A stretch of DNA of 5,301 bases, from assembly GCA_003577005.1 (NCBI GenBank), contig QEUW01000491.1, forward strand, positions 1-5,301, written 5' to 3'. Below the pieces are notes generated by a model that worked only from the letters and a program-made list of their open reading frames with translations, searched no databases and was not told the DNA's origin. Both the position numbers and the translations under genes were made by a program. Below are positions 1 through 5,301 of this stretch, piece by piece. Each line of letters begins with the position of its first letter. The first letter of the stretch is position 1. This DNA comes from Chloroflexota bacterium. Lineage in GTDB: Bacteria > Chloroflexota > Anaerolineae > Caldilineales > Caldilineaceae.

Positions 1-10
1 AATTGATCTT
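1..10 (+). other. Upstream flank, no signal visible
   Basis: Ten bases precede the chosen ATG. They hold no Shine-Dalgarno-like purine run, and the reading frame stays open through them (Ile-Asp-Leu). Nothing can be said about a promoter or whether translation begins further upstream. Confidence 0.5.
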
Positions 11-142
11 ATGCACACTGATTACAATCGACGGGCAGGACCCTGGATTTACGCTCTCTCCCGCTGGTGTTGGCGTATGGTCTGGGTAGCCTTGGGGGTG
101 CTCCTGCTCCAGGTACGGATGGTAAGCTTGCCGGTGCTGGCC
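11..142 (+). other. Sec-type signal peptide
   Basis: Residues 1-22 carry arginines at 7, 8, 18 and 22 (N-region). They are followed by a hydrophobic stretch, MVWVALGVLLL (23-33), and then a second short hydrophobic run ending LPVLA-APS. The likely signal peptidase I site is after Ala44, with Val42 at -3 and Ala44 at -1. Arg36 interrupts the hydrophobic core, so an uncleaved membrane anchor cannot be excluded. There is no lipobox cysteine near the end and the RR pair lacks the rest of a Tat motif, so Sec export is the simplest reading. Confidence 0.8.
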
Positions 143-3100
143 GCTCCTTCTACGATCAATCTGGTCGTAATCGACTATGATACAAAAGCGGCCATTCCCG
201 AATTCACGTACCTGGTCAACCTGGACAACGCCGCCGACCCACATGACCCAGACCCCATGCAGCACCCAGCGCTGGCCCCCATGCCCAGCTATGGCCCCAT
301 CGTCGCCGCTGGTGACCAGACCACGGCTGGGGGTATCGAGCTGGAGAGCACCGGGCGCTATCTCATTTCGGTGCGGGCGCCCGGCTACAAACAGTGGGGT
401 CAACATGTTCGCAACCCCGCCAATGGGACGACCGTGACTATCGAGCTGATCCCCGACCCCTTGCCGCTCTCCGCTATCGATGTCTATGTCTTTCGCGATT
501 TCGCACCGGTGAACGGTTTTATGGACGCCCCGTTCGAAAGCGAGGAGGGCGGCGGTGGGCTGCCCGGCTTCAATATCATCGTCTCTGACCATGTCGGCCA
601 GGTGACGGTGGACTGGTTCGGCAACCCCATCTGCACTCGATACAACGGGACGCCCCCTGACAACCCGATCCCTGGCAGCGGTGGTCAATGCCTCACCGAC
701 GCCAACGGCCGCGTGACGATTGAAAACATCCCGACCGGTTTCTATGGCTTGGAAGCCGTGCCGCCCGCCGGCAACCCCCAGGGTTGGTCGCAGACTTCCA
801 CTTCCGACGAAGGCACCAAAGTCTTCGAAACCTGGATCGAAGAAGGCTCTGACGGCAAGGGAGCGCCCAGTCTGTTGGTGGTGGACCCCGGCCAGAAGAC
901 GGCGAATTTCTTCGCCTTTACGCGGGCCATGGACTGGGGCGACCCCGAAGGCGTTCCCCCTGGGAATGGCACCATCCGGGGCCGCACAGTCAACTATCTG
1001 GCCTTCCCCCCCTTTGAGCAACTGGTGCCCGAACCCAACGAACCCATGCCGCGCCCGTGGATCGCGCTCACCGACCTCAACACCGACCGCCAGGTCTATC
1101 GCACACGCGGGGACGCCGACGGCAACTTTACCATCAACAATGTGCCGCCCGGCACCTATCAGATGACCATCTGGGACGAACCCCAAGTCTATATCATCGC
1201 CTTCCGTACCGTGGTCATTGGTCCCGGCGAAACTATCGATATGGGCGACGTGGGCGTCTTCCGCTGGCGCGGCTGGCTGTCGGGCTATGTCTTTATGGAT
1301 TTCAACCGCAACGCCATCCGCGACCCCGGCGAACCGGGCATCCCCAATGTGGAAGTAGCCACCCGTTTCCGCGACGGCTCGCTCCACACCGGCACCTTCA
1401 CCAGGCCGGACGGCTCGTATGAGATGCCCGAACTGATCTCGCCGCTCTTGCGCTTCGAGTTGGCCGAAGTCGGCTTCACTCATCTCGACCGCACTGGCCA
1501 CTCCAAACACCGCGAACAGTTTGCCAAGTTCAACCTGCGCGACCCCAATCCCGTCGTGGTGGATGATAGTGTGGGTGGCGGGCTGATCCTCAGCCAATTA
1601 ACCATCGAAGGCCAGCGCAGCATCGTCGACTGGGGCAAGGCCCCCTACGAGGGCGCCGACAACGGCGGCATCTCTGGTGTGGTCTATTATGCCACGACCC
1701 GCAACGAGTTCAACGCCCGCCTGGCCCTGGCCGAGGATTACGAACCCGGCATCCCCAATGTCACGGTCCAACTCTACGGCCTGCGCCCCGACGGCGACCC
1801 CGAGAACCCCGACGACTATGATGTACTGCTCAACGAGGTGCAGACCGATTCGTGGCAGACGCCCCGCAGCAGCAACCCGGAGAACCCGGCTCTCTGCGAC
1901 GTGCTCGACCAGAACGGCAACAGCCTTTATACGCCCGGTGACGGTTCGACGCCCGAACTGGTGGCCACCGAGTGTATCGAGGTGCCACAACTGGGCAACG
2001 AGACTCAACCCGGCGCCTACGATGGCGGATGGGCGATTGAGGAGATGTGCCCGCCCGACGCCAACGGCGCGAGCACCTACCCTTGTGATGAGGACAATCT
2101 GGTGCCCTTGCCACCTGACGATTACGTCGTAGAGATGGTGATCCCCCCCTTCTACCAGATTTTGAAGGAAGAGGACCTTAATACGCTCGAAGGCAACGAG
2201 TTTACGCCAGCTATTCCGCCCAATGCCTGTGTCGGCCCACTGCACCTGGCCGATGTGCCGGATGATTATAACAGCCCATACGACGGGCAGATGATGCCGC
2301 TCTGCAACCGCAAATTCGTGCCGTTGCAGGCGCAACAGAATGCTGGCGTCGATTTCTTCCTCTTCACCGACAGCAGCACCCTTGGTGACGCCACCATCCG
2401 CAACTGGACGAGCGACCAGGCAGTCGCGCCACCTGGCCTCATCTTCGGGCTGGTGGAAAACAACGTGATTATCGAGAACGACCCCAACGCCCTCACCTAC
2501 GGCGAACTGCGCAGCGCGGCGGACCTGCCCGTTGGCGTTTACGAGTTCGACCGTACGGGCAACGGCGGCCTGGGCCGGCGCATCACCACCATCTACACCG
2601 ACGAGAACGGCTTCTATGAGGTTTGGCTGCCTTCTACACCTACGGCCAACTGCCCTATCCCGCAAGGCGTCTGCCCGGCGATGTATATCCTAGTGCTCAA
2701 CGACCCCGGCGACCCCGGCAACCCCGACCCGCACTATAAGGGTAACTATCTGACCGATGTCTACGTGCGCGATGTCTGGCCAGGCAAGATGACAACAGCA
2801 GATACGCCCACCAATCCCATCAGCACGCAGGTCTGTACACTGCCGGCCGGCACCCCTCAGCTCTTTGTGGTCGACCCGCCCTATGGCCAGGCTGCCAGCG
2901 GCTTTGACATCACCATCACCGGCACGCGCTTCGGCCCCAACCAGGCTACCCCGCCCCAAGTGACACTGGGCGGCGCGCCACTCAGCGTAGTGAACTGGAC
3001 GGCGGCGACCCCCTTTGGCCCCGACGGCATCCCGAGCACGGCGGACGACGGCGATGCGGTCTTTGAGGATGTGGTCACAGTGCAGGTGCCTGCCGGCTTC

Positions 3101-5301
3101 CCCGCGGGCCCGGCCCAGCTCATAGTGACCAACGCCAGCAATGGCAGCACGAATGTCAACGGCCTCACCGTTCACGTGTTGGGCGCGGGCTACAACCCGC
3201 CGGTGGTGGTGGTCAATCCCTCCAACAATCCCAACGCAACCCCGCTGCAGGATGCGATCAACGCAGCTGCCACCGGCTCGCTGATCATCGCCCGCCCCGG
3301 CTCCTACCGGGAGAACATCGTGCTCGGCAAGCGCGTGAAGATGCAAGGCTACGGCCCCGGCGGCATCGTCGGCGCCGGCGACCTGGAGGCTATCGACTGT
3401 GTAGGTGAGGACTGCCCACCGTTGCCGCAAGGGGGTGAAGAACCCTTTAGCCCGATTGTGGGCACGGTGCTCGATGGTCGTTATTTCGCCTTCGAGATCG
3501 ATCGCCAGGTGGCCTGGCAGAACCTGGTCGACTCGCTCAGTCCGGTCGGCCCGGCCACTGTGCCTGGCGGCGCCGGCATCACCGTGGTGGCGCCCAATGC
3601 CACTACCTTCGACGACACGTCGTTTGCGGCGCAAATCGACGGCTTTGCGGTCTCCGCCAGCCGTGGGCTGGGTGGCGGCGGCATCTATGTCCATGCCTAC
3701 GGGCGCAACTTGCAGATCACCAACAACATTCTCGAAGATAACACCGGTTATCACGGCGGCGGCATCAGCCTGGGCCGGCCGACGGCCGAAGGCGGTCTCC
3801 CCAACAACGAGAACGACAACATCCGCATTGTGCGCAACCGGGTGCTGAGCAATGGCGGCGTCTTCTTTGCCGGCGGCATCGGCATCTTCAACGGCGCCGA
3901 CAACTATGAATTGGGGAATAACGACATCTGCGGCAACTACTCGCTCGAATATGGCGGCGGTCTGTCGCACTTTGGTTTCAGCCCCAACGCCTCGATTCAC
4001 GACAACTGGATCTACAACAACGACTCGTTTGACGAAGGTGGCGGCATCATCATTACTGGGGACCTGGGCGTCAACCCGCCCTTGGGCTCCAGCCCCGGCG
4101 CGGTGACCATCGAGCGCAACCTGATCCAGACCAACGTCTCCAACGACGACGGCGGCGGCATCCAACTGCTCAACCCGCTGCAGTCGCCTATCCGCATCCA
4201 CAACAACATCATCGCCAACAATGTGGCGGGTGACATTGGTGGCGGCATCAGCCTGGACAACGGCTCGGACGTGACCATCACCAACAACACCATCGTCGGC
4301 AACGTCTCGACCCACACGGCGGTGGATTCGATCTTTGGCGAAGCGCACAGCGCCGGCCTGGTCACGACGCCCTTCAGTGCGCCGTTCATTGCCACGTTGC
4401 CGCCTGGTTCACTCACCTATGGCAACCCGGTGCTCTTCAACAACATCTTCTGGGACAACCTGGCCTACCGGTGGGATGCGCCCAACCTGCAACTCGTGCC
4501 GGCCGCCTTTATCGACCTGGAGGTCTTCACCGGCGCGCCGAATCAGTGTTTGCAGCCGCGCAATTCCTTCCTGTCGGTGGCCTATGGCGCCGGGGCGAAC
4601 TGCACCAGCACGCACCCCAGCAACATCGTCGGCAATCCAACCGATCTCACCGGCTTGACTTGGGCTATCGACCCGCTCTTCGTCCAGCGGTTGGCCGCCT
4701 CGCTGCTCGACATTCAGGCGTCACCGTTGCGCACCGAACTGAACACCATCTTCCTCCAACTGGTGCGGCCGCAAGGTGCGCCCTTCGGGCTAAGCGATTT
4801 CCATCTCCAGCCGGCTTCACCAGCCGTTGACGCGGGTGTGGCAGTCGACCCGCTGGGTAGTGGCGCCAACGCTCCCTGCGACGACTATGACAGTGAGGCG
4901 CGCATCACCGGCACAGCGCACGATATCGGCGCCGATGAGATCCCCGGTGTGCCGGCCCCTTGTAGTGGACCACCCCCGGTCAACCTGCCGCCCAACGTGA
5001 ACGCCGGTGCAGACCAAGCCATCACCTTGCCGACCAATCAGGTCACGCTCAGTGGCGCGGCCGATGATGGTGGCGACGGCCCCGGTCCACTAACGACCCA
5101 GTGGACGCAGGTCGGTGGGCCGGCCGGGGTAACGTTTGGCGATGCCGCTGCCCTGGTCACAACGGCAACGTTCCCTGGCGCCGGCGCCTATGGGTTACGG
5201 CTGACCGCCAATGACGGCGCTGACTCGGCATTTGACGAAGTCACCATCGTGGTCAATGCGGAGCCACCGGCGCCGAGCGGCGAGGTCATCTATGTAAGTT
5301 C
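11..5301 (+). CDS. Giant secreted multidomain surface protein (SdrD B-like / IPT-TIG / beta-helix / PKD), 3' end outside window
   Basis: One uninterrupted frame of 1763 codons begins at ATG 11 and leaves the window without a stop. A signal peptide is followed by beta-sandwich repeats, two SdrD B-like modules, a cysteine-containing segment, an IPT/TIG domain, a parallel beta-helix and a PKD domain, each described separately. All recognisable domains are structural or binding folds; I see no catalytic motif. Such mosaics usually serve as adhesins, surface or matrix proteins, which is my inference here. I chose ATG 11 because it gives a basic N-region before a hydrophobic core. The frame is also open in the three codons upstream, so an earlier start is possible. 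ATG 77 would leave almost no N-region. No Shine-Dalgarno sequence is visible in the ten upstream bases. The C-terminal anchor, if any, lies beyond the window. Coding capacity is certain; exact function is unknown. Confidence 0.95.
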   Translation, partial: MHTDYNRRAGPWIYALSRWCWRMVWVALGVLLLQVRMVSLPVLAAPSTINLVVIDYDTKAAIPEFTYLVNLDNAADPHDPDPMQHPALAPMPSYGPIVAAGDQTTAGGIELESTGRYLISVRAPGYKQWGQHVRNPANGTTVTIELIPDPLPLSAIDVYVFRDFAPVNGFMDAPFESEEGGGGLPGFNIIVSDHVGQVTVDWFGNPICTRYNGTPPDNPIPGSGGQCLTDANGRVTIENIPTGFYGLEAVPPAGNPQGWSQTSTSDEGTKVFETWIEEGSDGKGAPSLLVVDPGQKTANFFAFTRAMDWGDPEGVPPGNGTIRGRTVNYLAFPPFEQLVPEPNEPMPRPWIALTDLNTDRQVYRTRGDADGNFTINNVPPGTYQMTIWDEPQVYIIAFRTVVIGPGETIDMGDVGVFRWRGWLSGYVFMDFNRNAIRDPGEPGIPNVEVATRFRDGSLHTGTFTRPDGSYEMPELISPLLRFELAEVGFTHLDRTGHSKHREQFAKFNLRDPNPVVVDDSVGGGLILSQLTIEGQRSIVDWGKAPYEGADNGGISGVVYYATTRNEFNARLALAEDYEPGIPNVTVQLYGLRPDGDPENPDDYDVLLNEVQTDSWQTPRSSNPENPALCDVLDQNGNSLYTPGDGSTPELVATECIEVPQLGNETQPGAYDGGWAIEEMCPPDANGASTYPCDEDNLVPLPPDDYVVEMVIPPFYQILKEEDLNTLEGNEFTPAIPPNACVGPLHLADVPDDYNSPYDGQMMPLCNRKFVPLQAQQNAGVDFFLFTDSSTLGDATIRNWTSDQAVAPPGLIFGLVENNVIIENDPNALTYGELRSAADLPVGVYEFDRTGNGGLGRRITTIYTDENGFYEVWLPSTPTANCPIPQGVCPAMYILVLNDPGDPGNPDPHYKGNYLTDVYVRDVWPGKMTTADTPTNPISTQVCTLPAGTPQLFVVDPPYGQAASGFDITITGTRFGPNQATPPQVTLGGAPLSVVNWTAATPFGPDGIPSTADDGDAVFEDVVTVQVPAGFPAGPAQLIVTNASNGSTNVNGLTVHVLGAGYNPPVVVVNPSNNPNATPLQDAINAAATGSLIIARPGSYRENIVLGKRVKMQGYGPGGIVGAGDLEAIDCVGEDCPPLPQGGEEPFSPIVGTVLDGRYFAFEIDRQVAWQNLVDSLSPVGPATVPGGAGITVVAPNATTFDDTSFAAQIDGFAVSASRGLGGGGIYVHAYGRNLQITNNILEDNTGYHGGGISLGRPTAEGGLPNNENDNIRIVRNRVLSNGGVFFAGGIGIFNGADNYELGNNDICGNYSLEYGGGLSHFGFSPNASIHDNWIYNNDSFDEGGGIIITGDLGVNPPLGSSPGAVTIERNLIQTNVSNDDGGGIQLLNPLQSPIRIHNNIIANNVAGDIGGGISLDNGSDVTITNNTIVGNVSTHTAVDSIFGEAHSAGLVTTPFSAPFIATLPPGSLTYGNPVLFNNIFWDNLAYRWDAPNLQLVPAAFIDLEVFTGAPNQCLQPRNSFLSVAYGAGANCTSTHPSNIVGNPTDLTGLTWAIDPLFVQRLAASLLDIQASPLRTELNTIFLQLVRPQGAPFGLSDFHLQPASPAVDAGVAVDPLGSGANAPCDDYDSEARITGTAHDIGADEIPGVPAPCSGPPPVNLPPNVNAGADQAITLPTNQVTLSGAADDGGDGPGPLTTQWTQVGGPAGVTFGDAAALVTTATFPGAGAYGLRLTANDGADSAFDEVTIVVNAEPPAPSGEVIYVS
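152..448 (+). other. N-terminal beta-sandwich unit (carboxypeptidase regulatory-like / Cna-B-like)
   Basis: Residues about 48-146 open the mature protein with INLVVIDYDTKAAIPEF, a typical first strand of a Cna-B or carboxypeptidase-regulatory fold. The unit closes with GRYLISVRAPGYKQWGQHV (from Gly115) and a final TVTIEL strand. The G-x-Y-x-x-x-V-x-A-P-G-Y pattern is the usual end of such units. The middle is a Pro- and Asp-rich insertion (PHDPDPMQHPALAPMP). Assignment is by pattern only; the family is very divergent. Confidence 0.55.
473..928 (+). other. Second beta-sandwich unit (carboxypeptidase regulatory-like)
   Basis: Residues about 155-306 start with IDVYVFRDFAPVNGFMD and contain a LPGFNIIVSD strand. 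They carry the hallmark T-D-A-N-G-R-V-T-I-E-N-I-P-T-G-F-Y at 229-245, equivalent to the TDanGxfxixnvPpGxY signature of regulatory-like domains. Cys208 and Cys227 lie in the same loop region and could form a disulfide, which is inference. The unit ends with a strand around NFFAFTR (299-305). Confidence 0.65.
968..1261 (+). other. Third beta-sandwich unit (carboxypeptidase regulatory-like)
   Basis: Residues about 320-417 begin with GTIRGRTVNYLAF and contain DADGNFTINNVPPGTYQMTI (368-387), a near-consensus carboxypeptidase-regulatory-like signature. The unit ends with IGPGETIDMGDVGVF, the usual last strand before the next module. The Pro-rich stretch LVPEPNEPMPRP sits between the first and second strands. 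Confidence 0.75.
1274..1558 (+). other. SdrD B-like domain 1 with calcium-type loop
   Basis: Residues about 422-516 start with SGYVFMDFNRNAIRDPGEPG and continue IPNVEV, the classic opening of SdrD B-like domains (G-x-V-x-x-D-x-N-x-N-x-x-x-D-x-G-E-x-G-I-x-x-V). Asp430, Asn432, Asn434, Asp438 and Glu441 fit the EF-hand-like calcium loop known in this family. RPDGSYEMPEL further on is the usual mid-domain strand. In staphylococcal Sdr proteins these domains are calcium-stiffened stalks; a spacer role here is inference. Confidence 0.8.
1331..1350 (+). repeat. Direct repeat copy 1 (SdrD B motif EPGIPNV)
   Basis: These 20 bases match those at 1742-1761 at 19 of 20 positions; the only difference is the third base of the Pro codon. 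Both encode Glu-Pro-Gly-Ile-Pro-Asn plus the start of Val, in the same frame, 411 bases (137 codons) apart. The match probably reflects shared descent or a strong codon preference within the two SdrD B-like modules. Confidence 0.75.
1661..2374 (+). other. SdrD B-like domain 2, degenerate, merged with a long cysteine-containing segment
   Basis: Residues about 551-788 open with GGISGVVYYATTRNEFNARL and reach YEPGIPNVTVQLYGL, matching the end of the SdrD B opening motif but without the Asp/Asn calcium loop. About 200 residues follow, with cysteines at 629, 655, 680, 692, 740 and 765. They contain PLPPDDYVVEMVIPPFYQIL (699-718) and then CVGPLH (740-745), PLCNRKFVPL (763-772) and QNAGVDFFLFTD (776-787). 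I recall similar strings in other large beta-helix surface proteins but know of no function. Paired cysteines in an exported protein suggest disulfides; His745 and the cysteines could also bind metal. Both are inference. Confidence 0.6.
1742..1761 (+). repeat. Direct repeat copy 2 (SdrD B motif EPGIPNV)
   Basis: This is the second copy of the 20-base in-frame repeat at 1331-1350, with one synonymous mismatch. It encodes residues 578-583 plus the first two bases of Val584. Sequence on either side diverges quickly, so this is not a recent long duplication. Confidence 0.75.
2432..2704 (+). other. Fourth regulatory-like beta-sandwich unit
   Basis: Residues about 808-898 contain PGLIFGLVENNVIIENDPNA, then LPVGVYEFD, then IYTDENGFYEVWLPST (860-875). 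The T-D-E-N-G-F-Y-E-V pattern is the recurrent strand of carboxypeptidase-regulatory and SdrD B-like folds. The closing strand is AMYILVLNDPG. Cys881 and Cys888 flank PIPQGV and may form a local disulfide, which is inference. Confidence 0.6.
2702..2728 (+). repeat. Nine-base microrepeat encoding a DPG-DPG-NPD linker
   Basis: GACCCCGGC occurs twice in tandem (2702-2710, 2711-2719) and is followed by the variant AACCCCGAC (2720-2728). It encodes Asp-Pro-Gly, Asp-Pro-Gly, Asn-Pro-Asp (residues 898-906), then Pro907. This is a short flexible linker between the fourth beta-sandwich unit and the WPGK segment. It is an in-frame coding repeat, not a regulatory element. Confidence 0.7.
2855..3181 (+). 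other. IPT/TIG immunoglobulin-like domain with Asp-rich insertion
   Basis: Residues about 949-1057 begin with QLFVVDPPYGQAASGFDITI and continue TGTRFG. This is the standard IPT/TIG opening: pro-pro-x-G, a GxxxTItG strand and then xxFG. VTLGGAPLSVVNW and VTVQVPAGFPAGPAQLIVTN follow, ending in the LTVHV strand. An Asp-rich loop (FGPDGIPSTADDGDAVFED, 1002-1020) separates the NW strand from the VTVQVPAG strand, where typical TIG domains have only a few residues. TIG domains mediate binding or act as spacers in extracellular proteins. Confidence 0.8.
3191..4942 (+). other. Right-handed parallel beta-helix (pectin-lyase-like) domain
   Basis: Residues about 1061-1644. The N-cap is PLQDAINAAATGSLIIARPG (1078-1097), SYRENIVL (1098-1105) and then VKMQGYG, the common entry to pectin-lyase-like helices. 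The core has repeated GGGI turns and ITNN-type asparagine ladders, the PbH1 pattern. The end shows WAIDPLFV (1551-1558), SDFHLQPASPAVDAG and HDIGADEI (1637-1644), the usual C-terminal closure of such domains in bacterial surface proteins. I see no arrangement of catalytic Asp or Lys that would mark a pectate lyase. Carbohydrate binding or a structural role is more likely, as inference. CVGEDC (1130-1135) in an early loop may be a small disulfide hairpin. Confidence 0.88.
3671..4300 (+). repeat. Beta-helix rung repeats (GGGI / NN ladders)
   Basis: Seven Gly-Gly turn motifs end at hydrophobic residues 1225, 1252, 1290, 1318, 1346, 1384 and 1413, giving spacings of 27, 38, 28, 28, 38 and 29. Most rungs also carry an Asn ladder: ITNNIL, IVRNRVL, LGNNDI, IHDNWI, IERNLI, IHNNII, ITNNTI. 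DNA identity between rungs is limited to the glycine and asparagine codons, so this is an ancient protein-level repeat and not a tandem DNA repeat. Confidence 0.85.
4985..5257 (+). other. PKD (K319L-like) domain
   Basis: Residues about 1659-1749 run LPPNVNAGADQAITLPTNQV, then TLSGAADDGG, TTQWTQVGGPAGVTFGDAAA, ATFPGAGAYGLRLTANDGA and DEVTIVV. This is close to the consensus of PKD domains of the K319L type (PxVxAGxDqxitLP, W-x-x-x-x-G-P, F-x-x-x-G-x-Y-x-L-x-L-x-x-x-D-G). They are extracellular Ig-like spacers or ligand-binding units. The protein goes on past it (EPPAPSGEVIYVSS), so at least one more segment lies outside the window. Confidence 0.9.

Noticed and set aside
29..52. Possible Tat signal from the Arg-Arg pair at residues 7-8
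   Set aside because: NRRAGPW lacks the hydrophobic residues expected after the twin arginines, and the hydrophobic core is about 15 residues further on; a Sec signal fits better.
720..1166. Plus-strand alternative frames rich in Arg, Pro, Ser and Thr (also 177-437, 1677-2132, 3405-3848, 4335-4658)
   Set aside because: All overlap the main frame, have composition typical of off-frame GC-rich DNA, and lack recognisable motifs or start signals.
1598..2665. Minus-strand open frame of 355 codons
   Set aside because: It is in the same codon-aligned antisense phase as the longer one, bounded by a sense TTA at 1598. It lies opposite recognisable SdrD B-like and cysteine-containing sequence, so it is a composition artefact.
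2690..4348. Long minus-strand open frame (552 codons)
   Set aside because: It reads the exact reverse complement of the sense codons. It is open only because the sense gene avoids TTA, CTA and TCA codons there; it ends at a sense CTA (2690). The product is low-complexity V/A/D/G-rich and matches no family, while the plus strand has clear domains.
3191..4942. Pectate lyase or other polysaccharide lyase enzyme
   Set aside because: The fold is pectin-lyase-like, but no cluster of catalytic Asp, Arg or Lys motifs typical of known lyase families is apparent; the fold alone does not imply activity.
1..5301. A multi-gene system, CRISPR array, mobile element or RNA gene
   Set aside because: One open frame fills the window; no spaced direct repeats, terminal inverted repeats, tRNA-like folds or intergenic space are present.

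Overview
The window holds one protein-coding gene and nothing else I can support. A single plus-strand frame is open from the first bases to the last. From the ATG at 11 it encodes at least 1763 residues and runs off the right edge with no stop codon. The DNA is GC-rich with a strong preference for C or G at third codon positions. The protein is poor in lysine and rich in Asp, Asn, Gly and Pro, as secreted proteins often are. No RNA gene, mobile element, CRISPR array, terminator or second gene is visible. Only ten bases precede the ATG, so no promoter or ribosome binding site can be judged.

The protein is an exported, non-enzymatic-looking mosaic. In order it has: a signal peptide (residues 1-44); three divergent carboxypeptidase-regulatory-like or Cna-B-like beta-sandwich units (about 48-146, 155-306, 320-417); an SdrD B-like module with a calcium-loop signature (422-516); a second, degenerate SdrD B-like module leading into a long cysteine-containing segment (551-788); another beta-sandwich unit (about 808-898); a linker with a WPGK...ADTP motif; an IPT/TIG domain (949-1057); a large right-handed parallel beta-helix with glycine and asparagine ladders (1061-1644); and a PKD domain (1659-1749). 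The frame then starts into another segment.

This mix of SdrD B-like, IPT/TIG, beta-helix and PKD units resembles large surface or extracellular-matrix proteins of environmental bacteria. The GC-rich codon use and the overall style suggest Chloroflexota (Caldilineae, Anaerolineae or similar), but that is inference from pattern memory and not proof. Likely roles are adhesion, surface-layer or matrix structure, or carbohydrate binding. No catalytic site is evident. The points most worth following are the uncharacterised cysteine-containing segment, the regular two-size spacing of the beta-helix rungs, and the paired SdrD B-like modules, of which only the first keeps its calcium-type loop.
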